From positions 123,120 through 187,119 of the forward strand of contig JAMPIH010000003.1 of assembly GCA_023662825.1 (NCBI GenBank): DNA of 64,000 bases. Direction: 5' to 3'. The position numbers and the translations under genes were made by a program. Numbering within the stretch: the first letter of the stretch is position 1; each line of letters starts with the position of its first letter. Under the pieces are notes generated by a model. It worked only from the letters and a program-made list of their open reading frames with translations. It was not told the origin of the DNA and did not search any database. This DNA comes from Bacteroides sp. GTDB taxonomy: Bacteria; Bacteroidota; Bacteroidia; Bacteroidales; P3. Below, piece after piece: positions 20,942-28,831 of this stretch.

Positions 20942-21451
20942 ATGGATGAACAGGAATTTACCCGTCTGGTGCGGGAACAGAAGGAAACTATATATACCGT
21001 CTGCTATATGTTTTCCGACAATCCGGACGAGGTGAGCGACCTTTTTCAGGAAACGCTGGTGAACCTCTGGCGCGGGTTCAGGAGATTCAGGGGCGAAAGC
21101 AGCGTCCGCACCTACGTCTGGCGTATCGCGCTCAACACCTGCATCAACGCCGACGGCAGGAAAAAACGGCGGCAGAAGCACGAAACACCCTACGACATGC
21201 GGCAGCTGGAACCGGCCTTGTTCGAGGGCGGCACGGAACAGACCAAACAGGCGCGCATGCTGCACGGCAGAATCAGGAAACTGGGCTTTTTCGACCGCGC
21301 CATCGTGCTGCTCTGGCTGGAAGACCTCTCCTACGAGGAAATCGGCGCCATCGTGGGCATCAGCGCGCGAAACGTGGGCGTGCGCCTGTTCCGCATCAAG
21401 GAGGAACTCAAAAAGGCCGTCCGTTCCGAAAATCCATCAAAAACCCTTTAA
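20942..21451 (+). CDS. ECF-type RNA polymerase sigma factor
   Basis: 169 residues. Region 2 (about 5-75) contains 'DNPDEVSDLFQETLVNLWRGF' and 'VRTYVWRIALNTCINADGRK'. Region 4 (about 105-160) contains 'LSYEEIGAIVGISARNVGVRLFRIKEELKK', the helix-turn-helix for the -35 element. No other domain is present. The next gene, 10 bases downstream, encodes a four-helix membrane protein that may be its anti-sigma partner. Regulon unknown. Confidence 0.9.
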   Translation: MDEQEFTRLVREQKETIYTVCYMFSDNPDEVSDLFQETLVNLWRGFRRFRGESSVRTYVWRIALNTCINADGRKKRRQKHETPYDMRQLEPALFEGGTEQTKQARMLHGRIRKLGFFDRAIVLLWLEDLSYEEIGAIVGISARNVGVRLFRIKEELKKAVRSENPSKTL

Positions 21452-21461
21452 AATCTTACAG

Positions 21462-22076
21462 ATGAAATCGATAGAAATCCCCGAACCGGAATATAACCGA
21501 ATGAAGGAAGAACTGGCCTCGCTCAAGAAACTGGTAACGGAAAACATGGAGGTGAGCGAACCGGCCATACGCCGTTCCATGGAGCGGAAAACCGATGAGA
21601 TAAACCGGTCTTCGACCGTAATAAAGGTAATGGCCCTGGCGATGATGTGCATACTGCCGGCCACACTGCACAACACGCTGCACGTCTCGGCAGCCTTCAT
21701 CATCGCTTCCGAACTCATGATGCTGTTCTGCCTTCTGGCCACGGTGGCGATGCACGCTCCGATCCGCAGGCTCGACTTCGCCTGCGACAACCTGGTGGAC
21801 GTGGCGCGGAAGATGAGCCGTTTCAAGCGTCAATACGTGCACTGGCCGAGAATCGGCGTGCCGATGATAATCCTGTGGCTGGGTTGGCTGTTCTACGAAA
21901 TCTACACTGTAAACGGCCAAGACCGCACCGATTTCCTGATTCTCGGCACCTGCATCCTCTGCGGCGCCCTCATCGGCGCCTTTCTGGGCTTCCGGATGAA
22001 CCGCCACGTAATCCGCAAAGCCGATGAAGTACTGCGGGAAGCGAGGCGGATCGGCGATTCGGGCGAGCCTTTCTGA
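21462..22076 (+). CDS. Four-helix membrane protein, putative sigma-factor partner
   Basis: 204 residues. The N-terminal 50 are charged and cytoplasmic-looking ('PEYNRMKEELASLKKLVTEN'), followed by four hydrophobic segments at about 49-67, 70-88, 126-144 and 155-175 and a basic C-terminal helix. No known anti-sigma domain (zinc-binding HxxxCxxC or FecR) is visible. Translational proximity to the sigma factor is the only evidence for an anti-sigma or co-regulator role. Not recognised by family. Confidence 0.7.
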   Translation: MKSIEIPEPEYNRMKEELASLKKLVTENMEVSEPAIRRSMERKTDEINRSSTVIKVMALAMMCILPATLHNTLHVSAAFIIASELMMLFCLLATVAMHAPIRRLDFACDNLVDVARKMSRFKRQYVHWPRIGVPMIILWLGWLFYEIYTVNGQDRTDFLILGTCILCGALIGAFLGFRMNRHVIRKADEVLREARRIGDSGEPF

Positions 22077-22083
22077 GCGCGGC

Positions 22084-22127
22084 TTCGGGAAAAGCCCAAA
22101 TAAAAACGTATATTTGCTACGTTTTTA
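22084..22127 (+). promoter_or_regulatory. Promoter and overlapping palindrome of the three-gene IbrAB-like module
   Basis: A -7 box TATATTTG lies at 22109-22116, with a possible -33 TTCG at 22084-22087. The -7 box is embedded in a perfect 10-bp inverted repeat, TAAAAACGTA (22101-22110) and TACGTTTTTA (22118-22127). The start codon of the first module gene is at 22147. The geometry suggests an operator that would block the promoter when bound. Confidence 0.6.
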
Positions 22128-22146
22128 ATCCAATACAACAAACATC

Positions 22147-22701
22147 ATGACCATTGAAATAGTTGACGGCCAGTCGAAACGCCTGTATTCACTGGTGGCT
22201 CCGTTGGTAATGAACCGCCAGGTGCTTCATCAGAACCACGATTATCCCTTCTGGACCTCGCCCGCCCATATCTGGTTCATCGCATTGGAAGGCTCCAAAG
22301 ATGTCCGCGCGTTCTTTCCTGTGGAAATCACCAGGAAAGGGGATGCCAAAATCAACAACTATTTCATGGCGGGAGCCGAGGCTACGGCCTTTCAGCCCCT
22401 CATCAAGGAAATCATCAACTACTGCCGCCGCAGATACAACCTGCAGGCAGTGGTGCTGATGCCGCACAAAGAACTTTTCAAAGCCGCCGGATTCCATATC
22501 GCCAAAGAATGGAAGCTCTATGTAAAGATGGAATACGGCCGCAAGAAACAGGAAGAAAAACCGGCAAAGGCAGCCAAATCGACAAAGACGGCCAAACCGG
22601 CAAAGGCAGCCCAAGCCTCCAAATCAAAATCAAGCAAGACAACTCCCAAAAGCAAAGCCGTACCCAAACGAAGAACCACCGCCAAGGCAAGCAAGAAATA
22701 A
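22147..22701 (+). CDS. GNAT-like protein with lysine/alanine-rich basic tail
   Basis: 184 residues. The first 135 have the feel of an acyltransferase (GNAT) fold: 'VRAFFPVEITRKGDAKINNYFM' as a central strand pair, and 'AVVLMPHKELFKAAGFHIAKEWKLYVKMEYG' as the typical C-terminal half. The acetyl-CoA loop is not clearly conserved, so catalysis is uncertain. Residues about 140-184 are a histone H1-like Lys/Ala/Thr/Ser tail (repeated AK, KS, PK units), suggesting nucleic-acid binding. It is the first gene of a module with the IbrA-like gene 16 bases downstream, and related proteins often accompany such genes. Confidence 0.7.
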   Translation: MTIEIVDGQSKRLYSLVAPLVMNRQVLHQNHDYPFWTSPAHIWFIALEGSKDVRAFFPVEITRKGDAKINNYFMAGAEATAFQPLIKEIINYCRRRYNLQAVVLMPHKELFKAAGFHIAKEWKLYVKMEYGRKKQEEKPAKAAKSTKTAKPAKAAQASKSKSSKTTPKSKAVPKRRTTAKASKK

Positions 22702-22717
22702 GGAAAAGGGCATAACC

Positions 22718-24013
22718 ATGAACGTTTACGAACTTGCCCAGGAGCGGATCAAACTGATTTTCGAGACTTTCGACAACATATACATTTCCTTTTCGGGAGG
22801 CAAAGACAGCGGGGTGCTGCTGAACCTGCTGCTGGATTATATGCGCAGGAACGGCATCAAACGCAAGATAGGCGTTTTCCATATCGACTACGAGATACAA
22901 TACCAGCAGACGCTGGAATACGTGGACCGCTTCCTGAAAGACAATGCCGACCTTTTGGAGGTATATCGGGTCTGCGTTCCTTTCAAGGTGCAGACCTGCA
23001 CCTCTATGTTCCAGCAGTACTGGCGGCCTTGGGAAGACAGCAAAAAGGACATCTGGGTCAGGGAGATGCCCAAGAACGCCCTTACGTGGCGCGACTTTCC
23101 ATTTTACAACGACGACATGTGGGACTACGAGTTCCAGACCCGTTTCGCCGCCTGGCTGCATCACCGCAAACAGGCTAAACGTACCTGCTGCATTATCGGG
23201 ATCCGAACCCAGGAAAGCCTGCACCGCTGGCGCTGCATCTACAGCAATCCCAACCGTTTCATGGGCAAACGCTGGATCCGGCAGTGGCCCGGTGGAAAAA
23301 TCTGCAACGCCTATCCCATATACGACTGGCTCACCGCCGATGTATGGACGGCCAACGGAAAATTCGACTGGCCCTACAACAAGCTATACGACCTTTTCTA
23401 TATGGCGGGCGTGCCCGTGGAAAGCCAGCGCGTGGCCAGTCCGTTCATCTCGCAGGCCATCGCAAGCCTGCACCTCTACCGGGCCATCGACCCCCATATG
23501 TGGGGAAAGATGGTAGGCCGGGTCAACGGAGCCAATTGTGCCGCCATTTACGGAAAGACCTCGGCCCTGGGCTGGCAGAACGTAAAGCTGCCCAAAGGAC
23601 TTACCTGGGAACAGTACATGTATTTCCTGCTGTCCACCCTGCCCGAGGAAACCCGCTGCAATTATTTGGAAAAGCTCTCGGTGAGCGTGCGTTTCTGGCG
23701 GAACACGGGCGGCGTGCTGAAAGACGAAACCATAGAGGCTCTGCAGCAATCGGGCGTTCCCATACAAGTGGAGGAAAAAAGCAATTACAAGACCACCAAG
23801 AAACCTGTAAAGATGGAGTATATGGACGATATGCCCATTTCTGAATTCAACCTGCTGCCCACGTACAAGCGGGTCTGCATCTGCATTCTGAAAAACGACC
23901 ATGCCTGCAAATACATGGGTTTCTCCCCAAACAAACTGGAGAAGGAACGGCGCAAGAAAATCATGGAGAAGTACCAATCTTTATTGGATCAAAAAAATGG
24001 AAAAGACCTTTAA
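22718..24013 (+). CDS. IbrA-like phosphoadenosine phosphosulfate reductase-family protein (DUF3440)
   Basis: 431 residues. The N-terminal adenine-nucleotide alpha-hydrolase/PAPS reductase domain (about 1-200) has the PP-loop 'YISFSGGKDSGVLL' (25-38). The C-terminal DUF3440 region (about 230-420) contains 'VASPFISQAIASLHLYRAIDP' and 'GLTWEQYMYFLLSTLP'. E. coli IbrA, its relative, acts with the ParB-like IbrB to control eib genes. The biochemical reaction is unknown; PP-loop proteins of this group include DndC of DNA phosphorothioation, but DUF3440 proteins are distinct. The next gene overlaps by 17 bases, so translation is coupled. Confidence 0.88.
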   Translation: MNVYELAQERIKLIFETFDNIYISFSGGKDSGVLLNLLLDYMRRNGIKRKIGVFHIDYEIQYQQTLEYVDRFLKDNADLLEVYRVCVPFKVQTCTSMFQQYWRPWEDSKKDIWVREMPKNALTWRDFPFYNDDMWDYEFQTRFAAWLHHRKQAKRTCCIIGIRTQESLHRWRCIYSNPNRFMGKRWIRQWPGGKICNAYPIYDWLTADVWTANGKFDWPYNKLYDLFYMAGVPVESQRVASPFISQAIASLHLYRAIDPHMWGKMVGRVNGANCAAIYGKTSALGWQNVKLPKGLTWEQYMYFLLSTLPEETRCNYLEKLSVSVRFWRNTGGVLKDETIEALQQSGVPIQVEEKSNYKTTKKPVKMEYMDDMPISEFNLLPTYKRVCICILKNDHACKYMGFSPNKLEKERRKKIMEKYQSLLDQKNGKDL

Positions 24014-24554
24014 GAGCCCTGTGTACGGAGTTCGCTCCGTGCCTGTAGAAAAGATAGTGGCCAACAGCTACAACCCCAATATCGTGGCGCCTCCGGAAAT
24101 GAAACTGCTGGAACTTTCCATCTGGGAAGACGGCTACACGATGCCCTGCGTTTGCTATTACGACAAGGAACGCGACCTGTACGAACTGGTGGACGGCTAT
24201 CACCGTTACATGGTGCTGAAGAAATCCAAACGGATCTATGAGCGCGAGAAAGGCATGCTTCCGGTAACGGTCATCGACAAAGACCTGTCCAACCGCATGG
24301 CATCCACCATACGCCACAACCGTGCCAGAGGCGCACATAACGTGGAGCTGATGAGCGAGATCGTGGCCGAACTCACCAAGGCCAATATGTCGGATGCCTG
24401 GATCATGCGCAACATCGGCATGGACCGCGACGAACTGCTCCGCCTCAAGCAGATAACCGGCATCGCGGCGCTCTTCGCCAACCGCGAATTCAGCGAGGGC
24501 CTGCAGAACTGCGGCGAGAACGACCCCGATGACCACGAACGCGACGTTTACTAA
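23997..24554 (+). CDS. IbrB-like ParB/sulfiredoxin-domain protein
   Basis: 185 residues from the ATG at 23997, chosen because the ParB-like domain starts directly after it ('VPVEKIVANSYNPNIVAPPEM'). The ParB/sulfiredoxin fold is visible: 'ELSIWEDGYTMPCVCYYDKE', 'YELVDGYHRYMVLKK' (the GxHR-like motif) and 'STIRHNRARGAH'. A helix-turn-helix part follows (about 125-160: 'MSDAWIMRNIGMDRDELLRLKQI'). It overlaps the IbrA-like gene, matching the E. coli ibrA-ibrB order. The predicted role is nucleic-acid binding together with the IbrA-like protein. Confidence 0.88.
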   Translation: MEKTFKSPVYGVRSVPVEKIVANSYNPNIVAPPEMKLLELSIWEDGYTMPCVCYYDKERDLYELVDGYHRYMVLKKSKRIYEREKGMLPVTVIDKDLSNRMASTIRHNRARGAHNVELMSEIVAELTKANMSDAWIMRNIGMDRDELLRLKQITGIAALFANREFSEGLQNCGENDPDDHERDVY

Positions 24555-24630
24555 CGGATTCGCCAAAAATCAAAACAAAATTCACCACAAAACAACATAT
24601 AAAACAATCATTATCATTATATTACATATG

Positions 24631-24705
24631 TAATAACTTTATTACTAATAACTTTATTACAAACAATATTATTACTAATAACTTTGTAAGTAACAACCTT
24701 ATTAT
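24631..24705. repeat. Five tandem 15-bp AT-rich repeats (iteron-like)
   Basis: Consecutive 15-mers are TAATAACTTTATTAC (24631), TAATAACTTTATTAC (24646), AAACAATATTATTAC (24661), TAATAACTTTGTAAG (24676) and TAACAACCTTATTAT (24691). The first two are identical and the others degenerate. The array runs straight into the promoter of the downstream ATPase gene, with the -33 element inside unit 4. Confidence 0.9.
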
Positions 24706-24714
24706 ATATCTTTG
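24683..24714 (+). promoter_or_regulatory. Promoter of the stand-alone ATPase gene
   Basis: TTTG (24683-24686), 20-base spacer, TATCTTTG (24707-24714): a near-perfect Bacteroidota promoter 18 bases before the ATG at 24732. It overlaps the last two 15-bp repeats, which are therefore placed to act as operators. Confidence 0.8.
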
Positions 24715-24731
24715 CACCAAAGCATTCCGCC

Positions 24732-25874
24732 ATGAACAATATGGAAGAAAAACCTTTTATCTTTGGTGTGGCCACCTCCGGAGAAAACTTTACCGATAGG
24801 ACAAAAGAAACGGAACGCCTGCTGCTGAACTTCAAGCACGGAGTGAACACGGTGCTGATCTCGCCCCGCCGCTGGGGAAAGACATCCTTGGTTCAGAAAG
24901 TATGCGGAATGGCGCAATCCGTCAAATTAAAGGTGGTGTTTCTCGATATTTTTTCCTGCCGCAGTGAAAGGGACTTCTACGATGCCTTCGCCGCCGCCAT
25001 CCTCAAACAGACTTCCTCCAAATGGGAAGAATGGGTGGAAAACGCCAAACTGTTCCTTTCGCGCATCAGCCCCAAAATCACCATGGGGCCTGACCCGATG
25101 TCCGATTTTTCGGTGTCGCTCGAAATGAACCCCAAGAGCGACGATATCGAGGAAATCCTGCAGCTTCCCGAGAGAATAGCCCAAAAAAAGAAGTGCAAGG
25201 TCGTAATCTGCATCGACGAATTTCAACAGATTGCCGAGTTCAACGACTCCAAGACCTTTCAGAAACGGCTCCGTACCGTATGGCAACTGCAAAAATCGGT
25301 GTCGTACTGCCTGTTCGGGAGCAAGCAGCACCTGATGAACGAACTCTTCGAAAAGAAGAGCCTTCCTTTCTACAAATTCGGTGACGCCATCTACCTAAAC
25401 AAGATAGGCACGTCCGATTGGGTTGAGTATATCTGCAAGCGCTTTACGGCCACGGGCAAACGCATTTCGCAAACCCTGGCGGAAAAAATCTGCCAGCGGG
25501 TGGACAACCACTCCTCGTATGTGCAGCAACTGGCCTGGCTGGTGTGGATCCATACGGGCAAGACCGCCACGGCACAGAATCTCGAAGACGCATGGCAGGA
25601 CATCATCGACCAGAACACGCCCCTGTTCGAAAAGCAGACCGAAAGCCTTTCCACCTATCAGATGAATTTTATGCGGGCGGTGGTCAACGGAACGGACAAG
25701 GAATTCACCTCCCAGGAAATTCTGCAGCGATACCAGCTCGGTTCTTCCGCCAACGTAAGCGTCATCAAGCAGGCCTTGGTGAAAAAAGAACTGATCGAAC
25801 TGGAAAAGCAGCGGGTAATCATCCCCGACCCCATCCTGAAAGTCTGGCTCAAACAGGAGCTGTTCCGCGACTAA
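24732..25874 (+). CDS. AAA/STAND-like ATP-binding protein with winged-helix C terminus
   Basis: A 380-residue P-loop ATPase of the archaeal-ATPase-like group. Walker A is SPRRWGKTSL (about 45-54), with the PRR-GKT form typical of this family. Walker B is 'VVICIDEFQQI' (about 157-167), and there is a sensor-like 'YCLFGSKQHLM'. Residues about 300-380 form a winged helix ('TSQEILQRYQLGSSANVSVIKQALVKKELIEL'). Function is unknown; such proteins are frequent in Bacteroidota accessory regions and in toxin or defence contexts. It has its own strong promoter and repeats and no obvious partner gene. Confidence 0.85.
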   Translation: MNNMEEKPFIFGVATSGENFTDRTKETERLLLNFKHGVNTVLISPRRWGKTSLVQKVCGMAQSVKLKVVFLDIFSCRSERDFYDAFAAAILKQTSSKWEEWVENAKLFLSRISPKITMGPDPMSDFSVSLEMNPKSDDIEEILQLPERIAQKKKCKVVICIDEFQQIAEFNDSKTFQKRLRTVWQLQKSVSYCLFGSKQHLMNELFEKKSLPFYKFGDAIYLNKIGTSDWVEYICKRFTATGKRISQTLAEKICQRVDNHSSYVQQLAWLVWIHTGKTATAQNLEDAWQDIIDQNTPLFEKQTESLSTYQMNFMRAVVNGTDKEFTSQEILQRYQLGSSANVSVIKQALVKKELIELEKQRVIIPDPILKVWLKQELFRD

Positions 25875-25933
25875 GGCCGCAAGCCCGCCCTTTCGCCGGA
25901 CAAGGCCTTGCCGGCATAGCGCCACGGCGATTT

Positions 25934-25965
25934 CTTGTTTTATCCTTTAAAATGCCTTAAATTTG
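25934..25965 (+). promoter_or_regulatory. Promoter of the zapA pair
   Basis: CTTG (25934-25937), 20-base spacer, TAAATTTG (25958-25965), 20 bases before the GTG start at 25986. AAAGG at 25971-25975 could serve as a weak ribosome binding site. Confidence 0.65.
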
Positions 25966-25985
25966 CGCTCAAAGGTTATTTTGGC

Positions 25986-26345
25986 GTGAACGACTTGGCT
26001 GCTTTGGTTTCGGACATCGAGAAAAAGGCGCGGAATTTGGCCGACAGGCTCTCCGCACTCGAAATCGAGAACAGGAAACTGAAAAGCCGGTTGAACGAGG
26101 CCGAAGTTTCCTTGAGCTTGCAGAAAAGCAAGGTAAAGGAATTAGAGAATAAAAACAGCATATTAAAAGTAAGCGGCAGCCTCGGCTGCGGCAATGGAAA
26201 GCAAGACAGGCAGAAAGCCGGTGCCGTGATAGACGGTCTGGTGCGGGAGATAGACCGATGCCTGATGCTTCTGGACGCTTTCGACCCGTCAGGAAAGGAA
26301 ACCGAACCGTTCCCCGTTCCCTTGTCCGGACAGAACGTCGAATGA
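25986..26345 (+). CDS. Coiled-coil protein, probable ZapA partner (ZauP/ZapB-like)
   Basis: 119 residues from GTG at 25986. This start is preferred over the ATG at 25935 because the promoter -7 box lies between them. Residues about 5-70 are a heptad-rich coiled coil ('LVSDIEKKARNLADRLSALEIENRKLKSRLNEAE'), followed by a low-complexity C terminus. Its position 16 bases before zapA matches coiled-coil partners of ZapA such as ZauP of Caulobacter. The cell-division role is inferred from context only. Confidence 0.7.
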   Translation: MNDLAALVSDIEKKARNLADRLSALEIENRKLKSRLNEAEVSLSLQKSKVKELENKNSILKVSGSLGCGNGKQDRQKAGAVIDGLVREIDRCLMLLDAFDPSGKETEPFPVPLSGQNVE

Positions 26346-26361
26346 AGACCACCGACAAACA

Positions 26362-26640
26362 ATGAACGCGATTCCGATTACCGTAAACATCTGCGAACGT
26401 CCGTATAAGCTGATGGTGAACCCCGACGACGAGCCTCTTATCCGGGAAGCGGCGAGGAAAATAAACGAAGGACTACGGAACTACTCGCAGAATTACGCGT
26501 TTAAGGATTATCAGGATCTGCTTTCGATGGTTGCCCTGCAATACACCCTCAATTCGCTGAAGAACGAAAGGGAGCTCAGTTACAGAGACCGCGAGTTGAC
26601 GGAACAGTTGCAACAGATAAACAGAACGCTTTCTATATAA
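26362..26640 (+). CDS. zapA: Cell division protein ZapA
   Basis: 92 residues that bind and bundle FtsZ at the division site. It has the ZapA pattern 'ITVNICERPYKLMVNPDDEPLIREAARKINEGL' followed by the helical 'YQDLLSMVALQYTLNSL'. Length is normal. It is the second gene of a pair with the coiled-coil protein and is followed by a 257-base non-coding stretch and rny. Confidence 0.88.
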   Translation: MNAIPITVNICERPYKLMVNPDDEPLIREAARKINEGLRNYSQNYAFKDYQDLLSMVALQYTLNSLKNERELSYRDRELTEQLQQINRTLSI

Positions 26641-26689
26641 GGACAACCGCACGACCCGCCATACAGTTTGAAAACTCAACATTTTAAAC

Positions 26690-26885
26690 TTTGGGGATGG
26701 GTTCCGGTTCGGGAAGGTAGGCTTTGAATTCCTTCGGGAATCTCCTTTGGAGACATAAGAAACCTGAAAGAAAGGGCTGCCCCATGAATATAGAGCAAGG
26801 AGTTTTCTTTAACTCTATAGGGTCTGCGGTTTTTCTTGCTTTGTCTATTGTCCGGCTTCTTTTGATAGGCTTTCATTCATTATAA
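26690..26885 (+). ncRNA. Candidate 6S-like RNA between zapA and rny
   Basis: This non-coding stretch is rich in base pairing. It has ATTCC-TTCG-GGAAT (with a UUCG tetraloop) and CTCC-TTT-GGAG (together about 26728-26756), then ATAGAG...CTCTAT enclosing GAGTT...AACTC. Flanking AGAAACC (about 26759) can pair with GGTTTTTC further 3'. Alternative pairings around a central bubble are what a 6S RNA would show. In E. coli the 6S gene ssrS lies directly after zapA, and a Bacteroidota 6S family (6S-Flavo) is known. The exact ends are guesses. Confidence 0.4.
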
Positions 26886-26897
26886 AAACAAAAAGAG

Positions 26898-28433
26898 ATG
26901 GATTCGAATGCCGTTTTGATTGTCGTAGCGTTTTTGCTCGGCATCGGAATTTGGGCGGCCGTGAACGCGGTACTGCTCAAAAGGAGACAGAAGAGGATCC
27001 TTGCCGAGGCGGAAAACCAAGGCGAGATCCTGAAAAAAGAAAAGTTGTTGCAGGCCAAGGAAAAATTCCTGCAGATGAAGGCCGAGTACGACAAGAACGT
27101 ACAGGAACGCAACAGCAACCTGGTTCGCAACGAAAACAGGATCAAGCAGAAAGAAAACGAAATCAACCGGAAGTTAGAGGAGATTCAACGCAAGAACAAC
27201 GAACTTTCGACCCTGAAGGAGAACCTCAACAACCAGTTGCAGGTGGTCGGCAAGAAGCAGCAGGAACTGGAAAAGAGCCACGCCCAGCACGTGAAGCAGC
27301 TCGAGGCGGTGGCCGGCCTTTCGGCCGAGGAAGCCAAGTCGCAGCTTATCGAATCGCTTAAGGACGAAGCCAAGTCCGAGGCCCTGAGCCAGATCAAGGA
27401 CGTGGTGAACGAAGCCAAGCTCACCGCCAACAAGGAAGCCCAGAAAATCGTTATCCAGACCATCCAGCGCACCGCCGCCGAACACGCCATCGAGAACACG
27501 GTATCGGTGTTCAACCTCGAGAACGAAGAAATCAAGGGCCGCATCATCGGCCGCGAAGGCCGCAACATCCGCGCCCTGGAAGCCCTTACGGGCGTTGAAA
27601 TCATTATCGACGACTCGCCCGACGCCATCATCCTCTCGGGCTTCGACCCGGTTCGCCGCGAGATTGCCCGCCTGTCGCTGCACAAACTGGTTACCGACGG
27701 CCGCATCCACCCCGCCCGCATCGAGGAAGTGGTTACCAAGACCCAGAAGCAGATCGAGCAGGAGATTATGGAAACCGGCAAGCGCACCTGCATCGACTTG
27801 GGTATCCTGAACATGAGCAACGAGCTGACCCGCCTTATCGGTAAGATGAAATACCGTTCCTCCTACGGGCAGAACCTGTTGCAGCACGCCCGCGAAACGG
27901 CCAACCTCTGCGCCACGATGGCCTCCGAACTGGGCCTGAACCCCAAGATCGCTAAACGCGCCGGCCTCTTGCACGATATCGGCAAGGTGCCCGACAACGA
28001 ACCCGAACTGCCGCACGCCATCCTGGGTATGAAACTGGCCGAACGCTACAAGGAAAGCCCCGAGGTGTGCAACGCCATCGGTGCCCACCACGACGAAATC
28101 GAGATGACCAACCTTATCTCGCCCATCGTACAGGTGTGCGACGCCATCTCCGGCGCCCGTCCCGGCGCCCGCCGCGAAGTGGTGGAAGCCTACATCAACC
28201 GTCTCAACAACCTCGAATCCCTGGCCTTGTCCTACCCCGGCGTGGTAAAGACCTACGCGATTCAGGCCGGCCGCGAGCTGCGCGTGATCGTGGGTGCCGA
28301 CAAGGTTACCGACGACCAGGCCTGCCAGTTGTCCTTAGACCTGTCGAAGAAGATTCAGGAAGAGATGACCTATCCCGGCCAGATAAAGATTACCGTTATC
28401 CGCGAGACGCGGGCGGTGAACTACGCGAAGTAG
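26898..28433 (+). CDS. rny: Ribonuclease Y
   Basis: Membrane-anchored endoribonuclease starting mRNA decay. 511 residues: an N-terminal transmembrane helix ('[25 protein letters not shown]'), a long coiled coil (about 30-180), a KH domain (about 205-270, '[30 protein letters not shown]'), and an HD domain (about 330-425, '[15 protein letters not shown]', 'HHDEIEM'). Length and order are typical. The 3' end overlaps the convergent thioesterase gene by 13 bases. Confidence 0.97.
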   Translation: MDSNAVLIVVAFLLGIGIWAAVNAVLLKRRQKRILAEAENQGEILKKEKLLQAKEKFLQMKAEYDKNVQERNSNLVRNENRIKQKENEINRKLEEIQRKNNELSTLKENLNNQLQVVGKKQQELEKSHAQHVKQLEAVAGLSAEEAKSQLIESLKDEAKSEALSQIKDVVNEAKLTANKEAQKIVIQTIQRTAAEHAIENTVSVFNLENEEIKGRIIGREGRNIRALEALTGVEIIIDDSPDAIILSGFDPVRREIARLSLHKLVTDGRIHPARIEEVVTKTQKQIEQEIMETGKRTCIDLGILNMSNELTRLIGKMKYRSSYGQNLLQHARETANLCATMASELGLNPKIAKRAGLLHDIGKVPDNEPELPHAILGMKLAERYKESPEVCNAIGAHHDEIEMTNLISPIVQVCDAISGARPGARREVVEAYINRLNNLESLALSYPGVVKTYAIQAGRELRVIVGADKVTDDQACQLSLDLSKKIQEEMTYPGQIKITVIRETRAVNYAK

Positions 28434-28831
28434 GGCTTCAGAAGCTCTGCAAGATACTCCGGACAGCGGCAAGGCATTCCGCTGTCTTTCTTTACGAAAG
28501 CCAATTGCGAAAACCCACGGTTGAGCAGTTGGCTTTCTTGGTTATACACCTCGTAATAGAAGTCCATACGAGCCCCCTGCGGCATTTCCCTAACGATGGT
28601 GCGCACGGTAACCACATCGTCGTAATGCGCCGGTTTACGGTAATTGAGCTCGGCCTTGACCACGGGCATCATCACGCCCCGTTCTTCCATCTCGCGGTAA
28701 GACAGCCCCAGGGCACGCATCGACTCGCCGCGGGCTATTTCATAGAACTTCAAGTAGTTTCCGTAATAAACAAAGCCCATCTGATCGACATCCCCGTAAC
28801 ATACGCGGATCTGGGTATCGTAGCTATACAT
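28421..28831 (-). CDS. 4-hydroxybenzoyl-CoA thioesterase-fold acyl-CoA thioesterase (YbgC/FadM-like)
   Basis: 136 residues from the ATG at 28831 ([31 protein letters not shown]); an in-frame ATG ten codons upstream adds an untypical extension. The hot-dog-fold active-site Asp is in '[15 protein letters not shown]', with '[26 protein letters not shown]' after it. It hydrolyses acyl-CoA thioesters; the chain-length preference is not predictable. Confidence 0.9.
   Translation of the reverse strand: MYSYDTQIRVCYGDVDQMGFVYYGNYLKFYEIARGESMRALGLSYREMEERGVMMPVVKAELNYRKPAHYDDVVTVRTIVREMPQGARMDFYYEVYNQESQLLNRGFSQLAFVKKDSGMPCRCPEYLAELLKPYFA

Noticed and set aside
24631..24705. Plasmid-type replication origin
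   Set aside because: The repeats are iteron-like, but the neighbour is an ATPase/winged-helix protein and not a Rep initiator, and the surroundings are chromosomal.
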